Assembly: GCF_035582795.1 (NCBI RefSeq)
Contig: NC_134383.1
Coordinates: 441,501-505,500 of the forward strand
DNA from: Mycteria americana
Taxonomy: Eukaryota > Chordata > Aves > Ciconiiformes > Ciconiidae
Direction of reading: 5' to 3'
DNA: 64,000 bases
Below the pieces are notes generated by a model. It was not told where the DNA came from and did not search any database. It saw nothing but the letters and a program-made list of their open reading frames with translations. The translations under genes were made by a program, and so were the position numbers. Positions 48,401 through 60,929 of this stretch are shown here, piece by piece. How positions within the stretch are numbered: the first letter of the stretch is position 1; each line of letters begins with the position of its first letter.

Positions 48401-49379
48401 GGAGAGCGGGATGCCGCTGCCGGGGCACGTGCCGAGCGGGCCGCGCCGCCTGCCTCCCTGCCAGCCGGGCGCTCGGCACGGGGCGGCAGCGCCGGCGAAG
48501 CTGGAAAATCGGAAAGCTGACAGCGGGAACCAGCCTGGAGCGGGCTAGGAGGGGAACCACCTCGCTCGGGCACAGAGCGAGCACCGTCCAGGAAACCCGG
48601 CGCTGGTACTTGTGCCTCAGACCCACGCTTTTTGACCCATTTCTGGAAATCTGGAGGCTGTCATGGGATACCGTAATCGGATCAGAAAGTCTGCTTTAAC
48701 CTGCGCTTCCGTTACTGCTCTGATTTGCGTTGCGCTTTGTCAGAATCCCCTTTTGGCCATGTGTGTTCTCGGGGGATCTGTCACAGAGCGGGAAGGGAGA
48801 AGTACCTTTTCCTTGCGCGTTGGCCACACGGTGCCCGAGACGAGACAGCTCAAGCCTCTGAAGCGCTGTCCCTGTCCCTCGTAATCCTAATGCTGCTCAA
48901 ATTCGGAACCACGCGCGAGCGTGCTCCGCCTAGCCCTCGCGGCCTGGGCTGCGCGCAAGTCGCGATCTCCCCCGAAGACCACTAAACAAGCGTGCAGCTA
49001 AGATTTTTCCCTTTTCCGGGTCGGAACACCTAACCGCACGTTCCACGACCAGGCTCCCAATTTGCTCTTTCCGCTGGCGCAACTCGGAGGTCCTTCTGCG
49101 GGGTAGGAGCCGCCGCCACGTACGCACGCCGGCACCCAGGGCGCCTCGGCGCGGTGCCCGGAACCTCTTCGGCGGGGATGGAGCTCGGATGGCGACGAAG
49201 GGTGGTGAATCCCAGCCCCGAGAGCTGCAGACACCAGGAAGCTAGCACCGTCCAAAAAACTTGAGAAAAGCAAGAGGCGTCGGACGAGGCACGCTTATCC
49301 GGCGGCGGGTCCTTCTCCGCCGGCGCTGCCGACAAGGTCCGCGCTGGAGGGAGGAGGAAAGCAGGGGGAAGGCAAGGAG

Positions 49380-49945
49380 ATGAGCGAGAGCGCTGCCTGC
49401 TGCAAATATTGACAGAACCATTATGGGCATGTATAAAACTCCCATTTGCGTGATGCGAGCGTGATATTCTTTGAATACTTCTGTCTCGAGGAATTCTTTA
49501 TTTTGCCATAGAAGAAAAATGTTTTCATATTCTCTCCTGCCGTTCAGACCTGCAACCCGGCGAGCCCTTTTGCCCTTGAGAGCCATAACATTATTTGTTA
49601 ACATTTTTATGATGCCAAATGGTCTGTGCTAGAACGGGTGCCATTCTTTAGCTGGGAAACCATATGGCATGCCGAGTAATAAATAAGGTATTGTGATAGT
49701 TAATGAACCTAATTGCTAGCAAAGGCTTTAATACAGAGAATGTGCTGCTGAGAATTTAGCACCACATTAGAGATGCAGCAGAGCTCCTCTGACTTCTGAG
49801 GCTTAATTTAAGTTCTATATTGCAAACTCCAGAAAATAATTCCAAACCCTCCTGCTGGAAAAGCAACCTGCTGGTAGACTGTGATTATACTGAATTACTA
49901 AAATCGCAATCAATTTTATACACTCAGTTAACCCTTGCTGGGGAG
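49380..49945. promoter_or_regulatory. Longest AT-rich, CpG-poor island in the window
   Basis: About 560 bp. No CpG from about 49675 to 49903 (roughly 229 bp). It includes ATTATTTGTTAACATTTTTA, GATAGTTAATGAACCTAATTG, TTAATTTAAG and CTGTGATTATACTGAATTAC. No open frame with similarity. It lies about 10 kb upstream of ZBTB16 exon 1 and about 10 kb from the NNMT-like gene, so the target is unclear. Best candidate for an ultraconserved enhancer. Confidence 0.45.
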
Positions 49946-51339
49946 CTCGCTCGCCTCGCCGTGCTTCGAGGGGAAGCCGCTGCGAAGAGGCAGCGCAGCC
50001 AAGGCAGCGGGAGCACCGTGGTCACCAGCGTCCTCGCCACGACCCGTCCGCGCCCCAGCGTCTCCCTCTCTGGGAGCGGCCCTTTTCCCAGCCTCTCCGC
50101 CTGCCAGCCCAGCCGACCGGAGGCAAAGCGGGGAATAAAAGCCACGACTGTGAACGGTCACCGCTATTTCGCTCCGTGACGAACTCGTTAACCGCGGTCC
50201 TCGCATCGCGGCAGCCGGACGCGGCAGGAAGCGCGGCCGCCGCCTCGCGGCGCACGGGCTCCCGGGAAGCGCTCGCGCGCTTGGGAGGAGCGGCGGAAGC
50301 AAACTTAAAGTTAGACTTTAAGTTAGAAAATAAAGTTAGACTCGCTTTGACTCCCTCAGCCCCGGAGAGCGGAAGAGCTCTTCTGGCCTAGGGAAATCCC
50401 CGGCACTGCTACGGATTGTGAACTCTCAGACGCGAGCCCTCTCGGCCCAGAAAACCCTCGGACGCCTCGGAGGGGCCCCGGCGCGCGCCGAGACGCCGCC
50501 CGCGCGTCCCGGGTAGGTGCAGCCGCGGCTCCCGCCCTCTCGCACGGGGGCTTTTTAAAAGCGGCAAACGGAGGCGCGGGACGCCGAACGTTCCCCGTCC
50601 GGCCGAGGCGTGGCACACCACAATCCACGTAAGGTGAGGCTACGTCGGTTTCGGAAGCGCCGTTTTGGATGACCTGCAGATCTCCCGGTTGCACGCGCGG
50701 ACCCACCGTCCCCTGCGGGAGGGACGTCCCCCGCCACGGGTGACAGCCGTGCGGCAGCGCGCCCACGCCCGCTCCCAAACGCTCCCCGGCATCGCAAATC
50801 TACGCTCAGGCTCTGCGCCTCATCCCCTCAGATCACCGCTCCGCGTACACACAAGCCGCCCCCCGGACGGCGAGCCCTTTTCAGCGACGCGGCCCTCCCC
50901 GAGAGGCGAGGCCGTCCGCCGAGCCGGCTGCCCGGGGGGGCCCGGCAAGTCCTCGGAGAAGAGCAGCGCTGCTCTTTCAGTCCCTGCGGAGGGGGGAAGG
51001 AGGAGGTTATTGGTTTCTTCCCTGCTCTGATTGCGCTCGGCTGTCCTGCAGTCACGTCCTTCTGCTGACAGCGGGCGACCGGGCTCCGCGAGGCAGCGAC
51101 ATCCCGGCTCGAAGCACGGGGGGGGGAGGGAGGGGGGAAGGTTCCCCGGCGGGGCTGCCCTCCTCCGGCCCGCCGCGCCGGCCCGCGGCCCCGGTCACCG
51201 GCAGACCCCTCCCGCCCCGGGCTTCGGGCAAGCGGCGCGGCCCCCGGGCACGCCCCGGTGACGCGGGGTGCCGAGGCAGGAGGCGGCCGCGGCCGGCGCC
51301 CGACGGTAGCGCCGAACGAGGAAAGCGCCGAGATGAAGA

Positions 51340-51620
51340 GCTGCGCAGGGCGGATTTAATACTGTACATAAATACACTTTACAGTCTGGGGAAGGCTCGG
51401 TGCTAAGAGGAAACCATCGGAATATTTTATCGTGATGCAGATCGAGTGAAAAGACTGTGAATAAATAAAAGGGAAGATAATTATTTGATGGAGTTCTCTT
51501 AGGATATGCCACAGCGGGGAATACTTACGGAGAATACATATTACTAGAGAGACACAGCTATTCAAGCATCAAACTAACCTATAAATTGTCAGAGGAGAAA
51601 ATTGGAGGAGAGGAATGGAT
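51340..51620. promoter_or_regulatory. AT-rich upstream island
   Basis: GTGAATAAATAAAAGG, GATAATTATTTGATGG, ATACATATTACTAG and ACTAACCTATAAATTG over 270 bp with few CpG in its second half. Candidate conserved element. Confidence 0.4.
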
Positions 51621-53550
51621 GGGGTTTTGGGCACCGCTCTCATCAGTAACGCCGGGCTGCGCTTTCCACCTTCCCTCTCGCAATTCCCTCTGCCCAAGGA
51701 GTCGCAGCCCCTGAAAGAGGGAAGGCTGCCGCTAATAAATGTCTTGCAGAAATTACAGCCGAGCCACTACAGTACGGAGATGGCGTCGTTTATCTCCCCG
51801 CCATCTGCGCGGGCGCGTCGGGCCGGGTAGCGGCAGCCTGCTCCCGGGAAGCCTCATCTCTCCCGCTCTTTGGCAGGGTGAGAAGGCTCGGCGGCGGCAC
51901 CCAACGTGCCTCGCCAACGATTCTCCCCGGATCCCTCTGGGCACCGCGCTCCCGTCTCTAACCGCAGCCTCCGGGACCGGCTTTCACCCCGTCCCACGCA
52001 CCCCCGTCTCGGAGGGGAAGCCCCACGCGGGAGGGGGTTTCCAGCTCGGGACCAGGCGGGTCCATCCCCTGCGGTGGATTCCTCCCCCCCTCCCTGGGGC
52101 GGAAGATCAACCGCCGAGTCCCAAGCTCTTCTCCCTCGCCCGCGCTTCTCGCCCGCTCCCAAGCCAAGGGCGTCCCGGACAGCGTTTTGCGAACGCGAAG
52201 GAAGCCGCGCGCGCGCGCTCGGCAGCATCGCTCGGAGCAGGTTTCCCCGTTTTGGGGAGCGCGGCAGCGATTTCCCCGAGGTCAGACTGCTTCCTAGGGG
52301 CCGAGCTGGAGAGAGCCCGACGCTCCCTGCCTCCCGCCGGCACGGCTCTGGCCAGCCACTGCTCCCCTCCGAGCCCCTCACGGGTTCCCGTCTCCCGGTT
52401 AATAATGCCCTATTAATCCAAGCGACTTCACCCACTGATATTCTTAACGGCCAGCTGCAGCTGTAAATAACCCACAAACTCTCATTTGTGCAACGCAAAC
52501 GTTAGAGCAGTTGCAATGCTTATTCCGCGTTAGGCTAGCGGTTATCAGACCGCGGACGCGCTCCGGGCACGGCACCTTGGTACGGGGCCGGCCGCTCCGC
52601 CGGTGAGAATCGTAGGCAGGCGTGCAATTAATAACAGAGCCGCTCTCCTTTTCGCACCCTGAATCGCGCCCTTGCTGCGGCACCGGGACCCCAAACTTTG
52701 CTTGTTTTCCCCAGAGAGAGGGCGATTTCAACCTGGGGGAGAGCCGACCTTGCCCGGAGTACAAACGCGCCCGTGAAACTTCCGAGCGAGTTTAATGAGC
52801 GTCAGCAACACAGTAGGTGCTCGTTAACCTTCCCCCTCCCAGGCGAGCCACAGGTTGAAGATCTCATCCCCGTAGCTCAGCCGCCATGGGAAAAGCCTCG
52901 CCGGACAGCAAGAATACCATATTGCTTTTCCAAAGACTGACTCGGGGATCCTATAAAGACGGCACAGACAAAAGTTGAAACCGTGCCCACACAGACTCCC
53001 CGTGGGTAACGATAGCTTGCTATATGGCGTGTTTAATAAAGCGCCGCTCCTGCATTTTTCCCTTTTCCCAGTCTTTTTGGCACTGTTCCTTACCGGGTAA
53101 CCCGTTCGCCCGCACCTTCCCCCTGCGCAGCTCCGACCCTCGCTCCCGCAGGTGGGCGGGCTGCCCGCGGACGATGGGAGGGGGCAAGGAAAACCTCGCT
53201 CCCTGCCGGCGTGCGCGCCCGCCGCGCCAGCTCCCAGCCCACGACGAGCGGGGGCCAGGCCTGCGCGGGTGTCAGGGGGTTTACGCCACTTACTGACAGG
53301 GTGACGCCGTTAGCTCTGAACGTCTCCCCGGGAGCGAGGGAAACCTTTGGGTCCTTTATGGGGAGGGCGCGAGAGACGGCCCGTGCCGCAAATAGGCGGT
53401 CTCGTGTAATTAGCAGAGACGCTCATTATTTTAAGCGAGACTCGGCGCCGTTTCCAAAACCCCGAGCACGAGCAAAGCCAGCGCCGAAGGCAGGATACCT
53501 TTCAGGCTGGCTCAGACAATAAAATCAAAGGCAGTCTGACGATGACAGGT

Positions 53551-53570
53551 CTCCCTCCCTCCCTCCCTCC
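53551..53570. repeat. CTCC tetranucleotide microsatellite
   Basis: Five perfect CTCC units. Confidence 0.8.
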
Positions 53571-54059
53571 GCCTGCCAGAAGGGAATTGCTCGTCACCTG
53601 CACCCAGAATAGGACTTTGTCCCCGTTCCCGTCGTTAATTCATTCCCTGTGAATTAGTGGGGCCCCAGAGATGCACGGAGCCCACCTGTTCCCGTCCCCG
53701 GCCTCCCCGCGCCCGGCTCTGACATTTGGAGGCTTGGCGGCAGGTACCGGCACCGGCAAATGGGCCCATAAAGCATCCGCCAACGCGACGCCTGCCAGCG
53801 CGCGCCCGGGGAAGCCGGGGCGCTGCCGCCGCGCACGGGGAGCGCAGAGGAGCGTCGCGCCCGGCCGGCGGGGACGGACACGTGCGACCAGTGCATTTTT
53901 AAATAGCTCTTATTTTTCCCCTGGTAAAGCAGCTTTTAATCCCGCAATAGCGGGGATGCTCCAAGGCGCGGCGTAAGGTACCCCGTTTTCGGAGGCGTGC
54001 GGCGCGGCACCCCGCGCTGCTGATCTACAGACATCTCCCCACCCGGTCTCATCCTTTTG

Positions 54060-54210
54060 GCGGAGGTCGCGCTCGCGCCGGTATTACTCCATTTATTCCA
54101 AATGCACGCCACCACTTTAATTGCTGCCATTCTGGACTCCAAACAAATTGGCCCTAAATGCATTTTTGCAAAACAAGACGTATTTTGTTAAAAGGGGACG
54201 GGAGGAGGGC
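54060..54210. promoter_or_regulatory. Short AT-rich intergenic island
   Basis: CCATTTATTCCAAATGC, CACTTTAATTGCTGCC, palindromic ATGCAT within CTAAATGCATTTTTG and ATTTTGTTAAAAGG. Candidate element. Confidence 0.3.
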
Positions 54211-55839
54211 GGTTTTTAAAACCGCTATCACCGTAATGCGATGAAATTACCATGTAGCACGCAGGGGTCTGAAAGCTGCAATTAATATCCCACACCTTTC
54301 TGAATCCTTTGTCTCATCACAGTCCCGGAAAAATAGCGGCTGGTCTGGGTCTGCAGCAGGGACCGGTCCCCCCGCTCCTCCCCTCGGACCCACGGCAAGC
54401 GCCTGGATGCCGAGCACCGCACCCCCTCCCCGGAGAAAGAGCCGGCAAGGCACAGAAACCCAGCGTGCCTCCATTTCCACGCTGCGGCTTTTGGATAATC
54501 CGCCGAAGGAGGAAGGCGCTGGCGAGCGTGCCGCCCGCTCTCCTGGCCGGCTCGGTTTTTGGACGTCCGAGCCAACGTCCGCCACGTCCAGGGACGTCAA
54601 GCGCAGCTCGTCCCTCCGGCTGCAGGGAAACGGGCCCTCGGGCAGAGGGGAGCCCCTCTCAGCGCTCCCGTCGAAACAACAGCTCCAGGGCGGCCATCAG
54701 GCGCCAGCGCGTCCGCGCCGGACCCGCAGGAACCTCCGCTTCGTCAGTCCTGCCTCTTTATTTGTCCCCCACAGCACGGGAGCCGAGAGCAGTCAGATTC
54801 ATTGCTTAAGCGAGGGAAAATAAAGCCGTCGTTAAAAATAACCCGTACGCGTTCCCTGTTAGAGGGAGAAAGCTCTCCACCTCAAGCAGCCCCGCAAGCC
54901 CGAGCGGCCAGGTACAGCTCAGCTCAGCGGCCCGAAGCTGCCGGCTCCGGGGTTGATTTGCACCCGCGCGGGACACGGCCCTACGAGTACGTACTTGAGC
55001 CAAGGCTTCTCCCTTCGCAGGCACCGGCCCCCTCAAGGAGCTTTTTATGGCAGCGCGTCCCAGCTCGGCACTCAGAGGTTAACGCCGCCGCCGGCAACAA
55101 GCGCTTCTCGGCTCTGCTGCCGGCAAAAGGGAAGCGAGAGGCGAACGCGCCCCAGAGCTCTCCGCAGCGCCCGCTTCCCCGTCCAGCGGCTCTGCCCGGA
55201 GAGCCGGCTGCGGCGCGGACACCCGGCGACTCACCGTGCCGAGGGCGAATCCTGCTAAACCCAGCGAGGGGGCACGCCGAAACCGCCCGGCAAGGCCGTC
55301 TCGCCTAGCAGCAAGGAACAGGGCAGCCGGGCAGCTCATCCCACCTTCTTCAGGAGCTGAGGAATGTTTGTCACCCAGCTCGAGGCACCGGGGGAGAGCA
55401 CGAGCAGCGCTGCGGCCGCAGAGCACCCGTGGCACCTACGATGCGACGAGAAAGGGTTTGCGGCGCAGCCCGGTTTCACGAGCCGTAGGGCAGAGCGCTT
55501 GCACCAAACGCCGCGGGTACCGTCGCCCCTCGGGCGCGCCTCCGTTTGCCACCTTACTGCCCGAGGCACCGGGCGAGCACCGGGCCGGCGCGGGGGATTT
55601 GCAGGGGCAGGCGCGCTCACGCTTCTCTCTGCTCCGAGGCTCAACCGCCTCGGCACCCAAAGCGACCCCAGCGCAGAGCCCCAGCTCACGCCGGACTTTC
55701 TGGAGCCGTCTTCCACGTCTCCCAGAGCCGTAGGGATTTGCCGGCCGGGACACACATAACCCGGCTGAGCAACCTGCCGCCGCCACGGCTCTCGTGCCGA
55801 GCGCCGCGCTGCGGGGCGAAGGAAAGGCTGAGGTTTGAG

Positions 55840-56150
55840 ACGAGTCACGCCGTGATTTCTAGGCAAAGCCCCATTAATGAAACTGCTCAGAGGCACTGCG
55901 GTTCCTAGTCAAGCACCGGAGAGACGCAAGCCTTATTTATGAGTAAGATATAGCTGCAGAGGGAGCAATAAACTGCAAAGCAAAGTATGAAGGTTTGCAG
56001 CAAACGCTGTAAAGTTTTACACTCCCGCAAACTAGGAATAAAAGACATACCCATTTAAAACAAAGTGGATGGAAAGGGCTTCCACAGGACTGTAAAACAG
56101 CCTTACGATAGCTAATTGCCACTTTCTCGTTGCAGCACGGAGAAATTTAA
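55840..56150. promoter_or_regulatory. AT-richer intergenic island
   Basis: CCCATTAATGAAAC, TTATTTATGAGTAAG, AGCAATAAACTGC and ACATACCCATTTAAAAC. Candidate element. Confidence 0.3.
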
Positions 56151-57629
56151 ACCAGAAGAAGAACTGTGGCAAATCTCCTTGGAAGAGCAGGAGAAAAGAA
56201 AGGCGAGCGAGAGGAAGAAAGAGAAGAGCGCAGGGGAACGTGAACCTTTTGTTCGGGATCCCTGCACCACGCGGAGGAAGAGGCGGCTTTTGTTCCCGGC
56301 GCTGTGCCGCCCGGCACCGGCTGCTCCCGCTCCCCACCGCGGGCAGGAGCCTCTCGGGGAGCGAAAGCCACGGGGTGAGACCTGGGGCAGGACCCCGGCA
56401 GCGTGCCCGTTTATTAATTATGAATAAGTTAACTAAGATCGCACGGATGCGCGTGCAACGGAGAAAATCGGCCGAGCGTCTGCGCTTGCTTCTGCCCCAA
56501 GGAAGGGGGCAGAGGGGAAGGCCCAGCAGCAGGGGGGTATTCCTCCAGCTCCCGTGGGAAACGCGCGGTGTAATTCTTCCGACCACGTAAAGGCCGGGCA
56601 AAAACTGGAACCGTTTTCCACAGCAACCAACCACCACGCTTCCAACCGCCTCCATCAAAAGCCCCGGTGCCCCCGCGGGCAGCCTTAAGGAACCCCTCCG
56701 ACTACCGCACGGCCTCTCCAGAGCCGCCGTCCTGCCGCGCGCGGACCCACCCCGGGAACGTCCCCCCGGGGAAGCCTCGCCAGGCTTGCCGGAGGAAGCT
56801 GCGGACTTTGCAGAACTGCCCCGAGGAGCCGTTGCGTTTCAGAAAAGAAGTGCATTTTATCCTTTAAAAGCACAATTGTCTCCACTTTTTTCCAAGAACC
56901 AGCGTTTTCAACAAACGAACAGTTCCTCCCTTCTCCAAAAAGTACCTGAGACGAGAAATATTTGCTTTTCGGGTGCTTTCTTTACACACATTCCTGCAAA
57001 TACGAAGGAGGGGAGCATCTAAAGCTCAGTCCAGTAAAAAGCAGGTAAAATAGAGAAAAGGGTGCTTTCGTTCCCACCCTCCAAGCCCACCTCCCTTCCC
57101 CGGCCACCCCGGCTCAGCAACGTGCCACGCGACGGCGCTCGGGCGTCTCGCTTACCTCTCTCCGGGGACGAGGACGCAACGGCAGGGCGGGAAGGGTACC
57201 GGGGTGGGCCGGAGCAGGCTGGGGGGCTCCGGTGCCGCTGGCCGCAGAGCCCAGGACCAGGCTTGGGGCTGCCGAGGCTTAAGCCCAGGTCCCCGGTTGA
57301 TCCTGCGCTCAAGGCACGAGCTAGCGGCTTTCAAACCGGCTCCCAGGCACCGGCACGAGCCGCGCTCGCAGCAGAGGCCACGCAGAGCCCGAGCCGGGAG
57401 CACCGTGCGATGCCGCAGGGGCCCAGACCCCCCTGCCCTTTATAACTTCCCCAGCTGCTGCCGCTTGCCCGGGTGATGGGACGAGGCCAAGGTGCTCCTC
57501 CTTAGGCTGATGGGGCACGGTCCTGTCCCGTGGGGAGGGCTCCTCGCCCCCGCAGCTTTCTGCAGGGACTTCTTTTTTTTTTTGGTTATTTTTCCTCCCT
57601 GTAATGGCAGATTTCGTGCGTTATCCAGG

Positions 57630-57790
57630 AAAGTAAGCAGAGCAGCACATCCCACGGTGTAAATACCGAAATGCTGTTTATATCAATCAGAGAAGCACTT
57701 AGGTAGAGATGACAATGGAGCCTGCGGAGCCCTAATCACACACTTCGATTGAACTGAAAGTACGGGGGGAAATGGAAATCAGGCATCGAG
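57630..57790. promoter_or_regulatory. Short AT-richer island upstream of the NNMT-like gene
   Basis: GTGTAAATACCG, GCTGTTTATATCAATCAG, CCCTAATCACAC and CGATTGAAC, about 2.3 kb upstream of the coding start. Candidate enhancer. Confidence 0.3.
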
Positions 57791-59569
57791 AGCTGAGATT
57801 TCAATAGGGACGGAAAGCTGGAGCAGCAGAGCCGTTCGGGGGCCGCTCCCGGCGCAGGGAGCCGCGGAGGCAGGCTCCGCATCCGCTCCCAGGAGCCGCG
57901 AGCGCCAGGCCGGCGGCGCGGGTGGGAAGGCGTGCTGAGGGGGGCTGGCTGGCCCCGGCGCCTTCCACCGCTCCCGCTCACAAATGCCCCGAGGCGCTCT
58001 GGGTGCTGACAAGTTACGCTTTTACCCCCAAATCGTGCCAGTCACGGAGCGGAAACAGGCTCTACGGACTGAAACGCGAGGGCTGCGCCGGCAAACGGCA
58101 CCAGAAACGAGGCAAAGCCTGGCTGCGGGGCCACGCTGCTTCATACACCTCAGCCCCCGTCTTAAAAAATAATAAATGCGGACCCGGGCAAGGGCACACG
58201 CGCTTAGGCTCGGCGTCGGGGCTGAGGCTGCTCTCCGCGCCCCGCTGCGAGCTTGGCGATGGGGAGCGCGGAGCCGACCCCAGCTGCTCGGCCCTCCGTG
58301 GCAGGGCGGCGTTGCCGCGTCCCCCCCGGTGCTTTCCTTGGGGGCACAGGCCGAAGCATCGCTGAATTTTCATTTTCGGCGTCGGCTTTGCTGCTGGCGT
58401 ATTCCCTGGGGTGAAAGCACGCCCTCGCAGCCCGCTGTGCGTGAGCTGGGGGGGGGGACCGGATTGCTGCATCTTGGCATAGCGTGCCGCACCTCCATTT
58501 GACTCCAGGAGCTCCAGGGATTTAAGAGGGGGGCAAATTTGCCTCTCCCCCACCTCCCGCTCCCGTTGCAGTGCTGAGGTTTCAGGTGGCAGGGACAAAC
58601 CCCCCGCATCCATAGGATTTATCTTAGGGCTTCCAGCTGCAAGGCTGGGAGTGCCCGTGGTCTGCTTCGGGGGCTGACATCCCGCGGGAAAGAAGCCCCC
58701 GGGTCCGCTTGCCGTGGCCGGGGGGGCTCTCGGGGGGCCGGTGGCTTTAGAGACTGTTTCAGCCCGGGGTCTCAGCGCCGGAGTAGCAGGGAGCGCTTGT
58801 TGTTGGCTTTGCTCTCAGAAGAAAACCTCTTTAACGCGTTCATCTTTCAAGCCGGCGTCCTTTTCAGGCCTCGTATCCCCGGCAGCTGGTTTCGCGTCAG
58901 CGGGTCTGGCCGTGCACGCGGGACGGCGAGCAGGGTTTGTTAAGCAAAGCCACCTCGGGATCTAAAATAGCGCTTATTAGTTTGAGGACGATAGGGCGGC
59001 TCACCCGCCCGTCGCTCCTAATGACAGATCTTGAAAAAAGCAAAGGCCGATTATATAGATTCGGAGTCGGTAATGAGCCTAAAGCTGTTTGATCATTTCG
59101 GCTCCCGCCGGGTGAGCGGGAAGAGGACGAGACGGGACCCGGCGCCGCGAGAAGCGCGGGGCTCTGCTGCCTCTTCGTGGCGGGGACGGCGAAGGAGGCC
59201 GCCGCCAGCGCGTCCCCTCCGCGGCACCCCGCTGCTCCCCGACCCCCGGGACGGCGGGCGAGGGGCCGCGGGGCCGCGGGGCGGGCAGGGACCCCCGTCA
59301 GCCGCGGTGCAGGCAGGGGCGCGGGGGCCGGGGCCGGCTCCGGAGGCGAGACACAGGTGCCGACGCTGTCAGCGCTGTGGTTTTCAGGGCGAGGATGTGA
59401 AATTGCAGTGTTCCAAGGACAACCTGGAAAAATAAAAGCCACAAAATCACTGAAAGAGAACGGGAATTTCGGCAGGCACTTCGCACGGGCTGGAAGCGAT
59501 TCCTCCTTCCGAGAGGAGAGACGCTGACAGTCCTCTGCCAGGGCACCTAATGGCCTTAAAACTTCCTTG

Positions 59570-60007
59570 CCACCTTCTATTACCGAACACGCCGACTTCA
59601 ATCTGCTATTAAGAAGCGAAGGCGTCGGACGCGCTAATACCGTTTACAGAGCTGCCGGGCTGCGGCTGCCGGCGATACCAACTCGCACTGTACTGGTTTA
59701 TTGCCGTCAATTACTGTAAAGCCGGGGACGTGTAATGTAATCGCAGGGATTGCCATTAATTACCCTCATTTGTGCAGGGGACTGCACGGCTCAGGGGCTG
59801 CTGGGGGGGTTCAGCAGCCAGTTATTGCGGAGGAAGCAAAGGTCGGTGCAAAAACGGAGAGCAAAAGACAGCACCGGTCACGTTCAGGAGCGTATCCGGC
59901 CGGCACCCGGAGCAGAGGACGCAGGAAGGAGACTAAAACTGAAAGTACGACAGGGGCTGTGCAACGTCGGGCAGGAGGAGCGAGCAGCAGAGCTTGCTCT
60001 GGGCAAG
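59570..60007 (+). promoter_or_regulatory. NNMT-like gene upstream region and 5' leader
   Basis: AT-richer block (59570-59775) with several TAAT cores and a good acceptor-like TTTGTGCAG at 59769-59777, which could begin a leader exon spliced to an unseen upstream exon; alternatively transcription starts nearby. There is no clear TATA box. The segment 59778-60007 is then the 5' untranslated sequence. Start site and any upstream exon are unresolved. Confidence 0.35.
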
Positions 60008-60167
60008 ATGGACGCTCCAGCCGTCTTCACCGACGCAGAGGTTTACCAGCGGAGTTTCGACCCTCAGGCGTATTTGAAAGAATTTTACTGCTTGAGCGAC
60101 AGCCAGGGACGGCCGAACACGTTTCTGATGCAAAACCTGAGGAGCCTGTATAAAATGTTCTCCTTGG
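60008..60167 (+). CDS. NNMT: NNMT/INMT-family methyltransferase, coding exon 1
   Basis: First of three coding exons (60008-60167, 60604-60811, 60930-61365) of a 267-residue cytosolic class I SAM-dependent methyltransferase; human NNMT has 264. NNMT methylates nicotinamide to 1-methylnicotinamide; the paralogue INMT methylates indolethylamines. This exon encodes residues 1-53, with FTDAEVYQRSFDPQAYLKEFY matching the N-terminal substrate-lid region: Tyr22 and Tyr27 align with human Tyr20 and Tyr25, and Phe26 replaces Tyr24. The ATG has A at -3 and G at +4 and sits where the family starts. The frame is open upstream to 59750, but that extension resembles nothing in the family. Donor TTGG|GTGAGT; phase 1. 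Several positions read as INMT-like and others as NNMT-like, so family membership is firm but the symbol is less so. Confidence 0.9.

Positions 60168-60929
<762 letters not shown>

Larger units (their letters stand above)
39700..59570. other. Gene-free interval between ZBTB16 and the NNMT-like gene
   Basis: No supported gene, RNA gene or transposon. AT-rich islands at 40.1-40.4, 41.6-41.9, 49.4-49.9, 51.3-51.6, 54.1-54.2, 55.8-56.2 and 57.6-57.8 kb are listed separately. The other stretches (42-49 kb, 50-51.3 kb, 51.6-54 kb, 54.3-55.8 kb, 56.2-57.6 kb, 57.8-59.5 kb) are GC- and CpG-rich with short AT patches near 44.35-44.6, 45.7-45.95 and 52.4-52.6 kb and scattered simple repeats. Long open frames here have no recognisable similarity. 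Confidence 0.75.

Noticed and set aside
39700-59500. Search for HTR3A/HTR3B exons expected on the 5' side of ZBTB16
   Set aside because: No ligand-gated channel exons (Cys-loop or transmembrane motifs) seen in any frame.
59750-60007. In-frame extension of the methyltransferase upstream of 60008
   Set aside because: The extension has no similarity to NNMT/INMT, while 60008 coincides with the family start and has a good Kozak context.
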